Both the position numbers and the translations under genes were made by a program. DNA of 64,000 nucleotides from Nemopilema nomurai (Eukaryota; Cnidaria; Scyphozoa; Rhizostomeae; Rhizostomatidae), in assembly GCA_003864495.1 (NCBI GenBank), contig ML133453.1:372001-436000 (forward strand), read 5' to 3'. Positions 33,022 to 45,252 of the stretch are shown here, piece after piece; within the stretch, counting starts at the first letter, position 1, and the number at the start of each line of letters is the position of its first letter. Under the pieces are notes generated by a model that made no database searches, was not told the origin of the DNA, and was given only the letters and a program-made list of their open reading frames with translations.

Positions 33022-34351
33022 AGACGTCGATGTTTTGTTCCAAGTCACCAAGTGAACTCACCCGTGCATTAGTTCTCTTCTATAGAGTAGGCCAGTCCAA
33101 CATGGAGTGGCGATAAAGACACCAAGCACGCTCACAGGATAGAAAAAGGCTTGTTTACATTTTGTAGTCGTAGCATCATCATAGAGTTTCAACTTAGATC
33201 TTTGTAGATGTTAATTTGTAAAATGATGTTTTGAAACCTTAGGCCTCTGTACAGGCCACCACGTGCACTTTGGTCTCTCATCGGTGTTCTTGACTGCCAT
33301 GCCATTCCAATTCATTTTGATACAACTTAAGCCATGAAACCACTTATTGACCAAGAAATGCTTCTGAAAGTTCATACAAATAACGATAAACTGAAGGACA
33401 GTTTGACTGCTCTTAAAAGTTTACTGGCATTGGTAGGATATTGGGATGGATAGAATAAGTAGGCTAAAGGATATAAGTGGATCCTTAATGGTGAGGATTT
33501 AATTATTTTTCTGAGGATCCACAATTTTTATTCTCAAGGCTGATAACTGTACCTCATCGGCAATAGTGGTTTTGCAAAACGATTAGAATGGAGTGTCTTT
33601 TAAGCCAATTTTTATGTGGTTTTGTAGGTACGTAGATGCATGAAAATTTAAGTGAGATAAATGGCAGTGTTCTAGTGTTTTGGTCAGCATTTTTTCTAGT
33701 TTATTGTTAAAGAAGGTTACAAAATGAAAATTGTGTGCCCTTTTATGCCGTTCCACTATGAAAGCCGTGGGTGAAGTCAAAGAGGTTTGAATGCGGAATG
33801 GCTGTTTTGAAATACTTTAAACCGGCTATAAAATGACTGTAAACCGATTTAAGCGATTGATGATAAAGAAACACATCGTAGCATTACCAAAAGGGAATAG
33901 CATGCAGTACTAAGCCTATTTCAAATGACTGAATTTTCCCATCGCTTCCAACAGTTTTGAAGCTTGTGCGCTTTTTTTAAAAGCCAGTTTTGTGAATATA
34001 AAGTCCCTGAAAATGGAACACCGCAAAAAATCAAGAAACTAGTGTACATTTAAATCCTAACAATATTGCCCAGTAGCAATCATTTTGTTTACGTTGCATC
34101 GTTTTGCATTCACTATTAATACGTTCAAACTCTCCTTTTTATGGACACCTCATTCAACTTTTAGAGCATGATTGAAAAATTTGCATTAATTCTTCCAAAC
34201 AGCTTTCAATGAATATTAGTATCGTTAGAATGTCGTTAAAAAACAAGCATTCTTAAAGGGTTGATTTATTTCTAATGATATAAGTACAATCAAATATAAA
34301 TAAAGTTAAGGATCAACAACGTAGATTAAAATATATTTCCAAACAAGACAG
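33022..34351. other. EML 3' flank, unit 2, short form
   Basis: Compared with units 1, 3 and 4, about 1.03 kb is missing at the junction near 33880 (ACACATCG joined to TAGCATTACC). The same junction occurs in unit 5. A TTTATT at 34265-34270, the poly(A) signal AATAAA on the - strand, lies about 85 bp beyond the stop of the next nested gene. Confidence 0.6.
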
Positions 34352-37300
34352 TTAGAGCCTGTCAGTTCCTTTCTTAACAGAATTATCCTTGTTTGCTGCT
34401 TTTCTCTGTGCCAAAACCTCATGTAACACTTCAGCAACTGTCCTCCGTTGTCGTCCAGAAACTACGCGCTTCTGTTGTAATTTTGAGACGCCCTGAAGTC
34501 CCTCTGCTTCTTTTCTGGCCAAAACATAAGGCTTTCTTTCCTCAGCATACTTTTCGACAGTTCTATCATTGTTAGCCTCGTCGAATTCACTCTCTTGGCC
34601 ATTTTGTCCGTAACATCCTTCGTTTCAGCTCATGAGAACTTCCTGGCTCTGTTTTTGATTTATCATTAGTCGAACCTTCATATGATTGCCTTCTCGAAAT
34701 CTCCGCAAAGTCTTCATCGTCTTTTTTCAAGTCAGCCCGGATCTTTGCATCTAGTTCGTTTAATTCAATATCATCATCTTCATTTGCCCCTCACTTTTAG
34801 CATGTTTGCTGGCACCTGTGTGAAGCTCTTCATCTCCTTTCTCCGGTCTTTCTCGCTGCTTTCTCTACTCTGTTGCTTGACTCTCCGTCTTTCTGCTGGT
34901 CTTCGTTCTTTTTCAATAGTGCATCCTGATTTTTCTTCCATTCCAACCAGCTCAAGTAGGAATTGCAAGTATCTTTGTCTTCATTTCCTTCTTGACAACT
35001 TTTCATGAATTCAGAGGCACTGCTGTCTTCTTGGCCATTTTCCTTTCCATCAGTATCTACTTTTGTGTCATCAATGTTTCGTGTAAGCCGAGCCCCTTCG
35101 CCTTCCGCTTGCTTCTCTTTCATGAGATTGTAGAAGGAATCACATACCTCGATGCTCTCTGTTCCGTCTTCACAGGCCTTTTTAAACTCATCCACTTCTT
35201 CACTGCTTTCAAAATCAACTTTGTCGCTCTCTTTTTTCTGTGTTATCGCTTCGTTTCGAGCGAAGATGGTTGTTTCCTCATTTTTCTCTCGAATGAGACT
35301 AAAAAACGAATCACATACATCCTTGCTCTCTTTCCCTCTTCGCAAGCCTTTTTGAAGGCTTCCATCTCCGTGTCAGACTCAATATTATTGGTACTTTGTC
35401 TTTTAGAACGAGGGTGAGATTTGTCTGAAGGAATTTGCTCTAGTGCTCTTTGCTGAGCTTGTTTCCATTCTAGCCATTTGTTGTAGGAGTCACAAGTTGC
35501 CTTGTCTTCGTTCCCATTGTCACACTCTGTCTTGAAGTCGTCTTCATCAGATTGCTTGTGACCATTTTCTGTGCCGTTCTCTCTTTGTGCGTGAATTAGT
35601 TGTCGAAGAGGACTTTTCAAGTGCACTTTGGTGAGCTTGTTTCCATTCTAGCCATTTGTTGTAGGAGTCACAAGTTGCCTTGTCTTCGTTCCCATTGTCA
35701 CACTCTGTCTTGAAGTCGTCTTCATCAGATTGCTTGTGACCATTTTCTGTGCCAGATTCTCTCTTTGTGCGTGAATTTGAGTTGTCTGAAGAGGACTTTT
35801 CAAGTGCACTTTGCTGAGCTTGTTTCCATTCTAGCCATTTGTTGTAGGAGTCACAAGTTGCCTTGTCTTCGTTCCCATTGTCACACTCTGTCTTGAAGTC
35901 GTCTTCATCAGATTGCTTGTGCCATTTTCTGTGCCAGATCTCTCTTTGTGCGCGAATTTGAGTGTCGAAGAGGACTTTTCAAGTGCACTCTGGTGAGCTT
36001 GTTTCCATTCTAGCCATTTGTTGTAGGAGTCACAAGTTGCCTTGTCTTCGTTCCCATTGTCACACTCTGTCTTGAAGTCGTCTTCATCAGATTGCTTGTG
36101 ACCATTTTCTGTGCCAGATTCTCTCTTTGCGCGAATTTGAGCTGTCGGAAGAGGACTTTTCAAGTGCACTCTGTGAGCTTGTTTCCATTCTAGCCATTTG
36201 TTGTAGGAGTCACAAGTTGCCTTGTCTTCGTTCCCATTGTCACACTCTGTCTTGAAGTCGTCTTCATCAGATTGCTTGTGACCATTTTCTGTGCCAGATT
36301 CTCTCTTTGTGCGTGAATTTGAGTTGTCTGAAGAGGACTTTTCAAGTGCACTTGGTGAGCTTGTTTCCATTCTAGCCATTTGTTGTAGGAGTCACAAGTT
36401 GCCTTGTCTTCGTTCCATTGTCACACTCTGTCTTGAAGTCGTCTTCATCAGATTGCTTGTGCCATTTTCTGTGCCAGACTCTCTCTTTTGCGCGAATTTG
36501 AGTTGTCGGAAGAGGACTTTTCAAGTGCACTCTGGTGAGCTTGTTTCCATTCTAGCCATTTGTTGTAGGAGTCACAAGTTGCCTTGTCTTCGTTCCCATT
36601 GTCACACTCTGTCTTGAAGTCGTCTTCATCAGATTGCTTGTGACCATTTTCTGTGCCAGACTTCTCTCTTTTCGCGAATTTGAGTGTCGGAAGAGGACTT
36701 TTCAAGTGCACTCTGGTGAGCTTGTTTCCATTCTAGCCATTTGTTGTAGGAGTCACAAGTTGCCTTGTCTTCGTTCCCATTGTCACACTCTGTCTTGAAG
36801 TCGTCTTCATCAGATTGCTTGTGCCATTTTCTGTGCCAGACTCTCTCTTTGTGCGCGAATTTGAGTGTTGAAGAGGACTTTTCAAGTGCACTCTGGTGAG
36901 CTTGTTTCCATTCTAGCCATTTGTTGTAGGAGTCACAAGTTGCCTTGTCTTCGTTCCCATTGTCACACTCTGTCTTGAAGTCGTCTTCATCAGATTGCTT
37001 GTGACCATTTTCTGTGCCAGATTCTCTCTTTGTGCGCGAATTTGAGCTGTCGGAAGAGGACTTTTCAAGTGCACTCTTGTGAGCTTGTTTCCATTCTAGC
37101 CATTTGTTGTAGGAGTCACAAGTTGCCTTGTCTTCGTTCCCATTGTCACACTCTGTCTTGAAGTCGTCTTCATCAGATTGCTTGTGACCATTTTCTGTGC
37201 CAGATTCTCTCTTTGTGCGTGAATTTGAGTTGTCTGAAAGGACTTTTCAAGTGCACTTGGTGAGCTTGTTTCATTCTAGCCATTTGTTGTAGGAGTCACA

Positions 37301-39259
37301 AGTTGCCTTGTCTTCGTTCCATTGTCACACTCTGTCTTGAAGTCGTCTTCATCAGATTGCTTGTGCCCATTTTCTGTGCCAGACTCTCTCTTTTTGCGCG
37401 AATTTGAGTTGTCGGAAGAGGACTTTTCAAGTGCACTCTGGTGAGCTTGTTTCCATTCTAGCCATTTGTTGTAGGAGTCACAAGTTGCCTTGTCTTCGTT
37501 CCCATTGTCACACTCTGTCTTGAAGTCGTCTTCATCAGATTGCTTGTGACCATTTTCTGTGCCAGACTCTCTCTTTGTGCGCGAATTTGAGCTGTCGGAA
37601 GAGGACTTTTCAAGTGCACTCTGGTGAGCTTGTTTCCATTCTAGCCATTTGTTGTAGGAGTCACAATTGCCTTGTCTTCGTTCCCATTGTCACACTCTGG
37701 TCTTGAAGTCGTCTTCATCAGATTGCTTGTGACCATTTTCTGTGCCAGACTCTCTCTTTGTGCGCGAATTTGAGCTGTCGGAAGAGGACTTTTCAAGTGC
37801 ACTCTGGTGAGCTTGTTTCCATTCTAGCCATTTGTTGTAGGAGTCACAAGTTGCCTTGTCTTCGTTCCCATTGTCACACTCTGTCTTGAAGTCGTCTTCA
37901 TCAGATTGCTTGTGACCATTTTTTGTGCCAGATTCTCTCTTTGTGCGCGAATTTGAGTTGTCGGAAGAGGACTTTTCAAGTGCACTCTGGTGAGCTTGTT
38001 TCCATTCTAGCCATTTGTTGTAGGAGTCACAAGTTGCCTTGTCTTCGTTCCCATTGTCACACTCTGTCTTGAAGTCGTCTTCATCAGATTGCTTGTGACC
38101 ATTTTCTGTGCCAGATTCTCTCTTTGTGCGCGAATTTGAGCTGTCTGAAGAGGACTTTTCAAGTGCACTCTGGTGAGCTTGTTTCCATTCTAGCCATTTG
38201 TTGTAGGAGTCACAAGTTGCCTTGTCTTCGTTCCCATTGTCACACTCTGTCTTGAAGTCGTCTTCATCAGATTGCTTGTGACCATTTTCTGTGCCAGATT
38301 CTCTCTTTGTGCGCGAATTTGAGCTGTCGGAAGAGGACTTTTCAAGTGCACTCTGGTGAGCTTGTTTCCATTCTAGCCATTTGTTGTAGGAGTCACAAGT
38401 TGCCTTGTCTTCGTTCCCATTGTCACACTCTGTCTTGAGTCGTCTTCATCAGATTGCTTGTGACCATTTTCTGTGCCAGCTTGTCTCTTGGTGCGAGGGT
38501 TAGAGCTTTTCAAGTGGAAAAGCCCTTCAGCTAGCTTTTGCTTGAGCTTTATCAGGTTGTTGTCCCTTGAGATCTTGTCAAGTATTGCTGTTGCCATCTG
38601 CTGCAATGTTCTTACCTCTTTTTGAATGTTTGTCGGTCCAACTTCTTTTACAGAGTTCTGCTTTTGAATATCGCCATCTCCAATTGGATCTGTTTTAGGA
38701 ATGTAGATGCGATTTGTTTAAAGGTGCACTTAAATATAATTTTTTTATTGAGTTTATTAATTAATTAATTTATTAATTAACTATTAATTATTTCCCTTCT
38801 TTGATGAAAATTGTCGAAAGTTGTTGGTTGACAAGTAACGAACAGATATAGTACAAGAAATACCTGCAGAAGGTAGATTGCTTGGCTTTGAAAGGACAGC
38901 GTCATTGTAGATAGGAGTTGTTTGAAGGGTCGGAGCATCGGCCTGTAACATGTAAAATGAATTACACTTTCCTATAAACTTTGAAAGTGCAAAATCCAAT
39001 TTAAGGTCGGAATAAAAGCAGTTCGGCGAAACATTTTACGAGATTGTCATCCAAATTTGAAGCCATTAGGCTTGGGTCTATTCATAAAGTTGACTTTAAG
39101 TTTGCGAAAAGTAGACTTCAAGTTCATTCTTACAGTTAAATTTAAGTTTACGAATAGTAGACCACTTACCGGAATCGGTTTTGCGAACGTCGTCCGTCCG
39201 CCTCCATCCGGTCCTGCTCCAAACAGGCAGAAATAGAAAACCAAAGTTATTACGATCAT
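34352..39259 (-). CDS. Nested gene, unit 3: largest multi-peptide precursor copy (17 repeats, frame-broken)
   Basis: Exon 1 39170-39259 (intact 90-bp signal-peptide exon), exon 2 38864-38942, exon 3 34352-38689. Exons 1 and 2 join in phase, and exon 3 opens cleanly into the helix region EVRTLQQMATAILDKISRDN. There are seventeen 183-bp modules, then the three diverged modules and a tail ending KDNSVKKGTDRL (a type shared only with unit 6). Many modules carry one- or two-base deletions, for example near 35572-35600, 35922-35965, 36172, 36662, 37239 and 38437, so no continuous frame exists through exon 3. If those are sequence errors this would be the longest precursor; if real, it is a pseudogene. 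The function is unknown, as for unit 1. Confidence 0.65.
35425..38490 (-). repeat. 183-bp coding repeat array, unit 3 (17 copies)
   Basis: Seventeen copies from about 35471 to 38372 at 179-184-bp spacing, the largest array in the window. The spread in spacing directly reflects the small deletions. Confidence 0.92.
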
Positions 39260-39500
39260 GATTATCGTAAGAACTTCACTTGGAATATCACAGAAAGTTA
39301 CACTTTCAAAACACTAGCAAAATATGGGCATCCGCTGGTGGCAACAAATAAAAATTTGTGGCGTTGATTGCATATGCAAATGCATAAATGGCGGGACCCA
39401 CTTGTAATCTTACGTCACATAGAAGAAGGCATATTTGGGCGTCACTTGATCTTCCTGCAGCCCCATGATTGGTTGCCCGATCGACCAATCAGAAGGGCTG
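39260..39500 (-). promoter_or_regulatory. Candidate promoter of the nested gene, unit 3
   Basis: Same arrangement as unit 1: TTACGTCA at 39410-39417, ATTGG at 39468-39472 and CCAAT at 39485-39489. Confidence 0.45.
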
Positions 39501-39710
39501 GTGAAAGTAAAGTTATCTTTAGCGAAGAAAACCTGCACGAGCTTATGTTTAAGGTTAAATCTTAAAATAATGGTCCTTTACTCTTTGATGTTTTCAACTT
39601 CTCTTGCATTATCCCAGCAATTTAAGGAACGTGCTAAGAGTCTAATATTTGCAGTATTTCGTGTTTTCGTAAACTCATTGCTCCCTTATGATAACTAAAT
39701 ATTTTCGTAG

Positions 39711-42700
39711 ATGGTAAATATCTGGCAGTCGGATCACACGACAACTTCATTTACGTTTACAATGTTTCTGATGACGGCAGGACGTACAAAAAGAGCGGAA
39801 AGTTGAGTGTAAGTGGAAATTTTATACAATCGCAACTCCTTCCTTTTTAAAGAGATTGAGATGAGATAAGAAGGTCAATACACATCAAAATAAAAGTTGG
39901 TTGTAAAGCTGGAATACGTCATACCATAGCTCTTTGTGCTCTTTTTATTAGAAATCGATCGGTGTTTTGGTTTCGAAAGCTTTCTGTAGCATCTAGGATT
40001 TTCAAGTAGATTATTGCTGCTCAGTTTTTTTATCGTCTCCTCAGTGAAGAAATTGCTCAGCCGTTTGTCACAGAACACCCAGTGGCTGCTAGTAATGAGA
40101 TTGAATTTTCAAAAGAGACGTTTCTTCTGATTCTAAAGCCATTCCCAACCGTTATGTTTTACATTTGGTTGTCTGAAATTAATCACTTGATGAAGTTGCA
40201 TCCTCTTTCTAAGAATATCACAGGCCTTATCAAGGAAACCTTAGTGTTGGTGGGCAAAGGCTTTGTTATTGATGTTTTCTTCAACTACATTTTGGTTTGT
40301 TCAGGGTCACTCAAGTTTTGTCACTCACTTGGACTGGTCTAAAGACAGCCAGTACATGCAGAGCAATTCTGGAGACTACGAAATTCTCTACTGTGAGTAT
40401 GTGACACTGCTTCAGAGTGACGTTATCCAACCTTTCTCCTACATTTCAATGATTTAATCATTGTGGAAAAAGAGCTCCTACCTGGTCTCATTATTGTGCA
40501 GAATGATCTAGAACTAGAGTGCAAATGATATGTAAGTTTGATTGCGCAATTGACTGATGCAAATTAGTGCTAATTTTTACTTTGAAAATCAGACTCTTTC
40601 CCGTTGGTCTTTGTTCGTACATTTCGTTTCGGCTTCTAGATTCGAAACAAAGTTAGCAGGATGTCACCTTGTTTGGTATGTTTCTTTAGGGCACGCTCCT
40701 TCATGTCGGCAGATTGTTTCTGCTGCGTCGATGAAGGACACAGAATGGGAGACATGGACTTGTGTACTTGGGTTTCCAGTAATAGGTAAGAAGCTTGTTT
40801 CTCTTCATCAGTAATTGGCAATATATGTACCATTTAATCACTTGGGGTTTAGAAGAATTTAGAAATGCAGCTCAAACAAAGGCATTTTAACAAGGAATAT
40901 GCTATCAGTATACATTAAAATCACTGATTGAACGATGGAAGAATGGTGATTCAGGATTGCAGGGTATGATGTCATTTAAGGTTACGGTAAACGTTTTCAA
41001 CACGTTTTTCCTTCCTAAAGGCCAAACTGTTCAAGGAATCTGGGTAAACTATGTATCATTCGATGCACAAGATTATGGTGTATCTAGCCAGATCAGAATT
41101 ATTGGCAAACAATGTTAAATGCTATTTTCCATGCGAATTTATTGCTCAAAAAGTGTACCACCTTCAAAAGCTATGTTGTACCCTTGCGTTTGAGGTAACC
41201 AAATCTGACTTATACGAGCAGGAAGTGCGGATTCTAAGCTACCAAAAACTGTCTCAGTTTTTTTAAATTTCTCCTCTTCTTGAAACTATACCCTGTCAAA
41301 AATTGGCAAAAACTTATTCCACCCTCCCGCAGCTGTATTAGGGTATTAAAGACGGACTAGAGCAAAGAAAAAAAATTTGAGACAGTATTTGTTTGCCCAA
41401 CATCTGCCCTGGCCGTGTGCAAATTTTCGAGCCATTCGTTTGGTTCCTTGGGTACAAGATAGCTTTTTCGTACCTGTATGTAAAGGAATTTTGAGTCCGG
41501 AGAAAACGGGATTTTACTGATCGCACTTGCAAGATACACATCGGGATCATGTTACTAACAATGTAATCCGGGTCAAGTAGTTTAGGCTTTAAGATCAATT
41601 AGCGTCTTTAAATAAGCACAACAACCCATGGATGTGCAATACTCTCACACAAACCACAGGAAGCAGAACAAGGATAATCGGCTTAACAGGTCGAGGGATT
41701 TGAAAACCGCTGCTAGAAACTTTGATAAGGAAATTATGGAAACCTTCGTTTAAACGGGATTTTCTCCATTTTCAAAACTTCTTCTAGCTTCAAACATGGT
41801 ATCATTATGTACCTTATTAATTCAGCTATCAGAATGTGAAGTAATCGAAAAATGGATGTTTTCGTCCTGAAAACATTTACCGTAACCTTAACGTATGAAG
41901 AACCCTAGTTTTCTTACCTTGCATCAAAATTTAATTTTGTTAACATGCCTTTGCTACATAGCCCTTTTTAATTAAGACTATAGCATGAATTTTCTCCCCA
42001 ACGCTTTTAATGTATATACTGAAGTGCTCTTTACTGTTACACTGAAGGTCGCCCGTGATTCAAAAAGGGACTGATTTTCTGGACAAAAAATGCTTCTTTT
42101 TTCTCTCAATATGATGAAGCTCTCATTTTTGCTGTCTTTTTACTGATCTTTAAACTCAAATGGTTCGCACTTTGTTGATAACTGTGTCTTTAAAAGGAAT
42201 CTGGCCGGAGGGTGCTGATGGGACGGACATCAACGCTTGTTGCCGATCAAACAACCAGGAATATGTCGTTACTGGAGATGACTTTGGACAAGTGAACTTC
42301 TTTAACTTCCCTTCAACCAAGCCAAAGGTAGGAGCGTTATATGGAGACTCTTTTGCCACAATTTTACAAAGGATTCATGCCAACTGCTAAGTTTCGGAGG
42401 GGTCAGAATCTATGGTTGTTGAAAATAGTGCGAATTATTTATTGCATTTCATTGTAGTACTGATCATGTAGCGAGTTCCGTGATAACGCGATTGCACATT
42501 TACATTATATTTCTCTCATATAAGCCTGACTTACAAGGTCTGAAATTCCAATAATACGGAACTTTGGTGTCCTAAAATAAATGGTGAATGGATATTGCGA
42601 AGGCGGCACAATATTAGATGATCCATCATTCAAATACTCGGAAACCGATTTCTATGAAGAATGAAATAGCGAATTTATTTCATATAAAACAAATAAAATA

Positions 42701-42912
42701 AACTAGCATGGAAGTTACCTTATAGTGACGAACCTTCTTCACACTGATATCTATGCAACAACAACAACTTTCTTTTCGTCGTATAGGCTGATTGTCAACG
42801 CTCTGTCGGACATAGCTCGCACGTGACATGTGTTCGATTCATGAACGATGATAGCAGAATGATCTCTGTTGGAGGCAAAGACTGTTCTGTGATGCAGTGG
42901 AGAATATCCTGA
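39711..42912 (+). CDS. EML C-terminal exons, copy 3 (headless, frame intact)
   Basis: Exons 39711-39808, 40305-40392, 40690-40785, 42197-42327 and 42787-42912. All five keep frame, and the fourth is the full 131 bp with NFFNFPSTKPK at its end. One replacement stands out: the last exon reads QRSVGHSSH where other copies have QRCVGHSSH. There are no upstream EML exons nearby. If copy 1's frameshift is real, this is the nearest intact C-terminus that EML could splice to. Confidence 0.75.
40976..41891. mobile_element. TTAA-flanked MITE-like element, copy 3
   Basis: TTAA at 40976-40979 and 41888-41891, same insertion site as the other units, 908-bp interior. The 3' inverted repeat has one change. 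Confidence 0.72.
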
Positions 42913-45252
42913 AGACGTCAAAGTTTGTTTAGTTCCAAGTCACCAAGTGAACTCACCCGTGCATTAGTTCTCTTCTATAGAGTAGGCCAGTCCAACATGG
43001 AGTGGCGATAAAGACACCAAGCACGCTCGCAGGATAGAAAAAGGGTTGTTTACATTTTGTAGTCGTAGCATCATCATAGAGTTTCAACTTAGATCTTTGT
43101 AGATGTTAATGTTGTAAAATGATGTTTTGAAACTCTTAGGCCTCTGTACAGGTCATCACGCGCACTTTTGTCTCTCATCGGTGTTCTTGACCGCCATGCC
43201 ATTCCAATTCATTTTGATACAACTTAAGCCATGAAACCACTTATTGACCAAGAAATGCTTCTGAAAGTTCATATAAATATCGATAAACTGAAGGACAGTT
43301 TGACTCTGTAAAAGCTTCTGGCATGGTAGGATATTGGAATGGATAGTATAAGTAGCTAAAGGGTATAAGTGGATCCTTAATGATGAAAATTTAATTATTT
43401 TTCTGAAGATCAACAATTTTGATTCTCAAGGCTGATAACTGTACCTCAAAGGCAATAATGGCTTTGCAAAACGATTAGAATGGAGTGTCTTGTAAGCAAA
43501 TTTTAATGTTATTTTGTAGGTACGTAGATGCATGAAAATTTAAGTGAGATAAATGGCAGTGTTCTAGTGTTTTGGTCAGCATTTTTTCTAGTTTATTGTT
43601 AAAGAAGGTTACAAAATGAAAATTGTGTGCCCTTTTATGCCGTTCCACTATGAAAGCCGTGGGTGAAGTCAAAGAGGTTTGAATGCAGAATGGCTGTATT
43701 TGAAATACTTTAAACCGGCTATTAAATGACTGTAAACCGATTTAAGCGATTGATGATAAAGAAACACATCGAAGGCAATAAGAGTACTGGAGCCCATGAA
43801 CAGATACGTAATTATTTCATTATAAAGATAACATATGTTGTGTTGATCAGTGAAAGTTGAGAATGCATCCTATACACCTGTCCATTTATACGTCATTATT
43901 TTTGTAAACAGGGCAAGCTCTAAGCAACAGTGAGTTTTGGAGTGATTCATCTGAAGAGAGAGCATCATTTTTAACTGAAATGTACCGTTGCAAGATATAT
44001 TTACTTTCAACTGAATTGTTGACCCCAAATGTGCAGCTTGAGTTCATTTTCAAGAATCTTAATAGGATTCACGCCTGTATGTACTTTGTGCATCGAGCCA
44101 TAGCAATGAAGTTTCTGTCACCCGTTCCTTTGGGAAAAAGCCTTCAATCTCTCAATGAGTAGTCAGTCATTTGTAGCGGCTGTCTTTTCGACTTCGGTGG
44201 CCAAGTTTATCATGGATTCTTTGTCGCGTTTACTATTTCGCCACAAATGCCAACTTGGTGACTACAAAGATGTGAGTACGTTTTTCTCGGTTTCAACTTA
44301 TCACTGGCTAACACGGCTCTGCTTTTTTCTTTGCTACTTGTAAGGTGCCTGCAACCTACCTATTGCTCGTTCTAGTGGTTTAGAAACACTATATATTCAA
44401 ATTAGCATCACAACCCAAGTCAGTTCTGAATATTAAAATGAATTGCGACTAGTCAATTGCAAAAAGTAAAATATTAAAAGTATTCAAAATTCAATAAGAA
44501 GCAAATGGAACTTCCCCATGGATAAGGTAGGCAGATAAATTAAATATCCACACCGATTTTACCCCGCATGAGCGCGTGTTCCACTATATGAGTGTGTGAG
44601 TGAGCGTAAACCATGTGCCTATGGTTCATTGCGATGATCTGACTTGAAAAGCAAAGCCTTTTCCCCAAAAACTTTGAGCTCAACGTGTTTATGTTTCTAT
44701 TTTGCATCGAATTGTTCCTTTTCTGCAATTTATGAAGCTGAAGGTGTTATACTTCTGACCATATAGTTTCTATTATTATTTTGCCTCTCCTTGTCTTCAT
44801 TACGAAAGGGAATAGCATGCAGTACTAAGCCTATTTCAAATGACTGAATTTTCCCATCGCCTCCAACATTTGAAGCTTGTGGCTTTTTGAAAGCCATTTT
44901 GTGAATATAAAGTCCCTGAAAATGGAATACCGCAAAAATCAAGAAACTAGTCTACATTTGAATCCTAAAATATTGCCCAGACCAATAATTTTGTTTACGT
45001 TGCATCGTTTTGCATTCACTATTTAATACGTTCAAACTCTCCTTTTTATGGACACCTCATTCAACTTTTAGAGCATGATTAAAAAATTTGCATTATTCTT
45101 CCAAACAGCTTTCAATAAAGAGAAGATTCGTTTGAATGTCGTAAAAAACAAGCATTCTTAAAGGGTTGATTTATGCTAATGATATAAGTACAATCAAAAA
45201 TAAATAAATTAAGGATCAACAACGTAGATTAAAATAATTTCAAACGAGACAG
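42913..45252. other. EML 3' flank, unit 3, long form
   Basis: Collinear with the unit 1 flank, including the roughly 1-kb segment absent from units 2 and 5. No gene is supported. Confidence 0.55.
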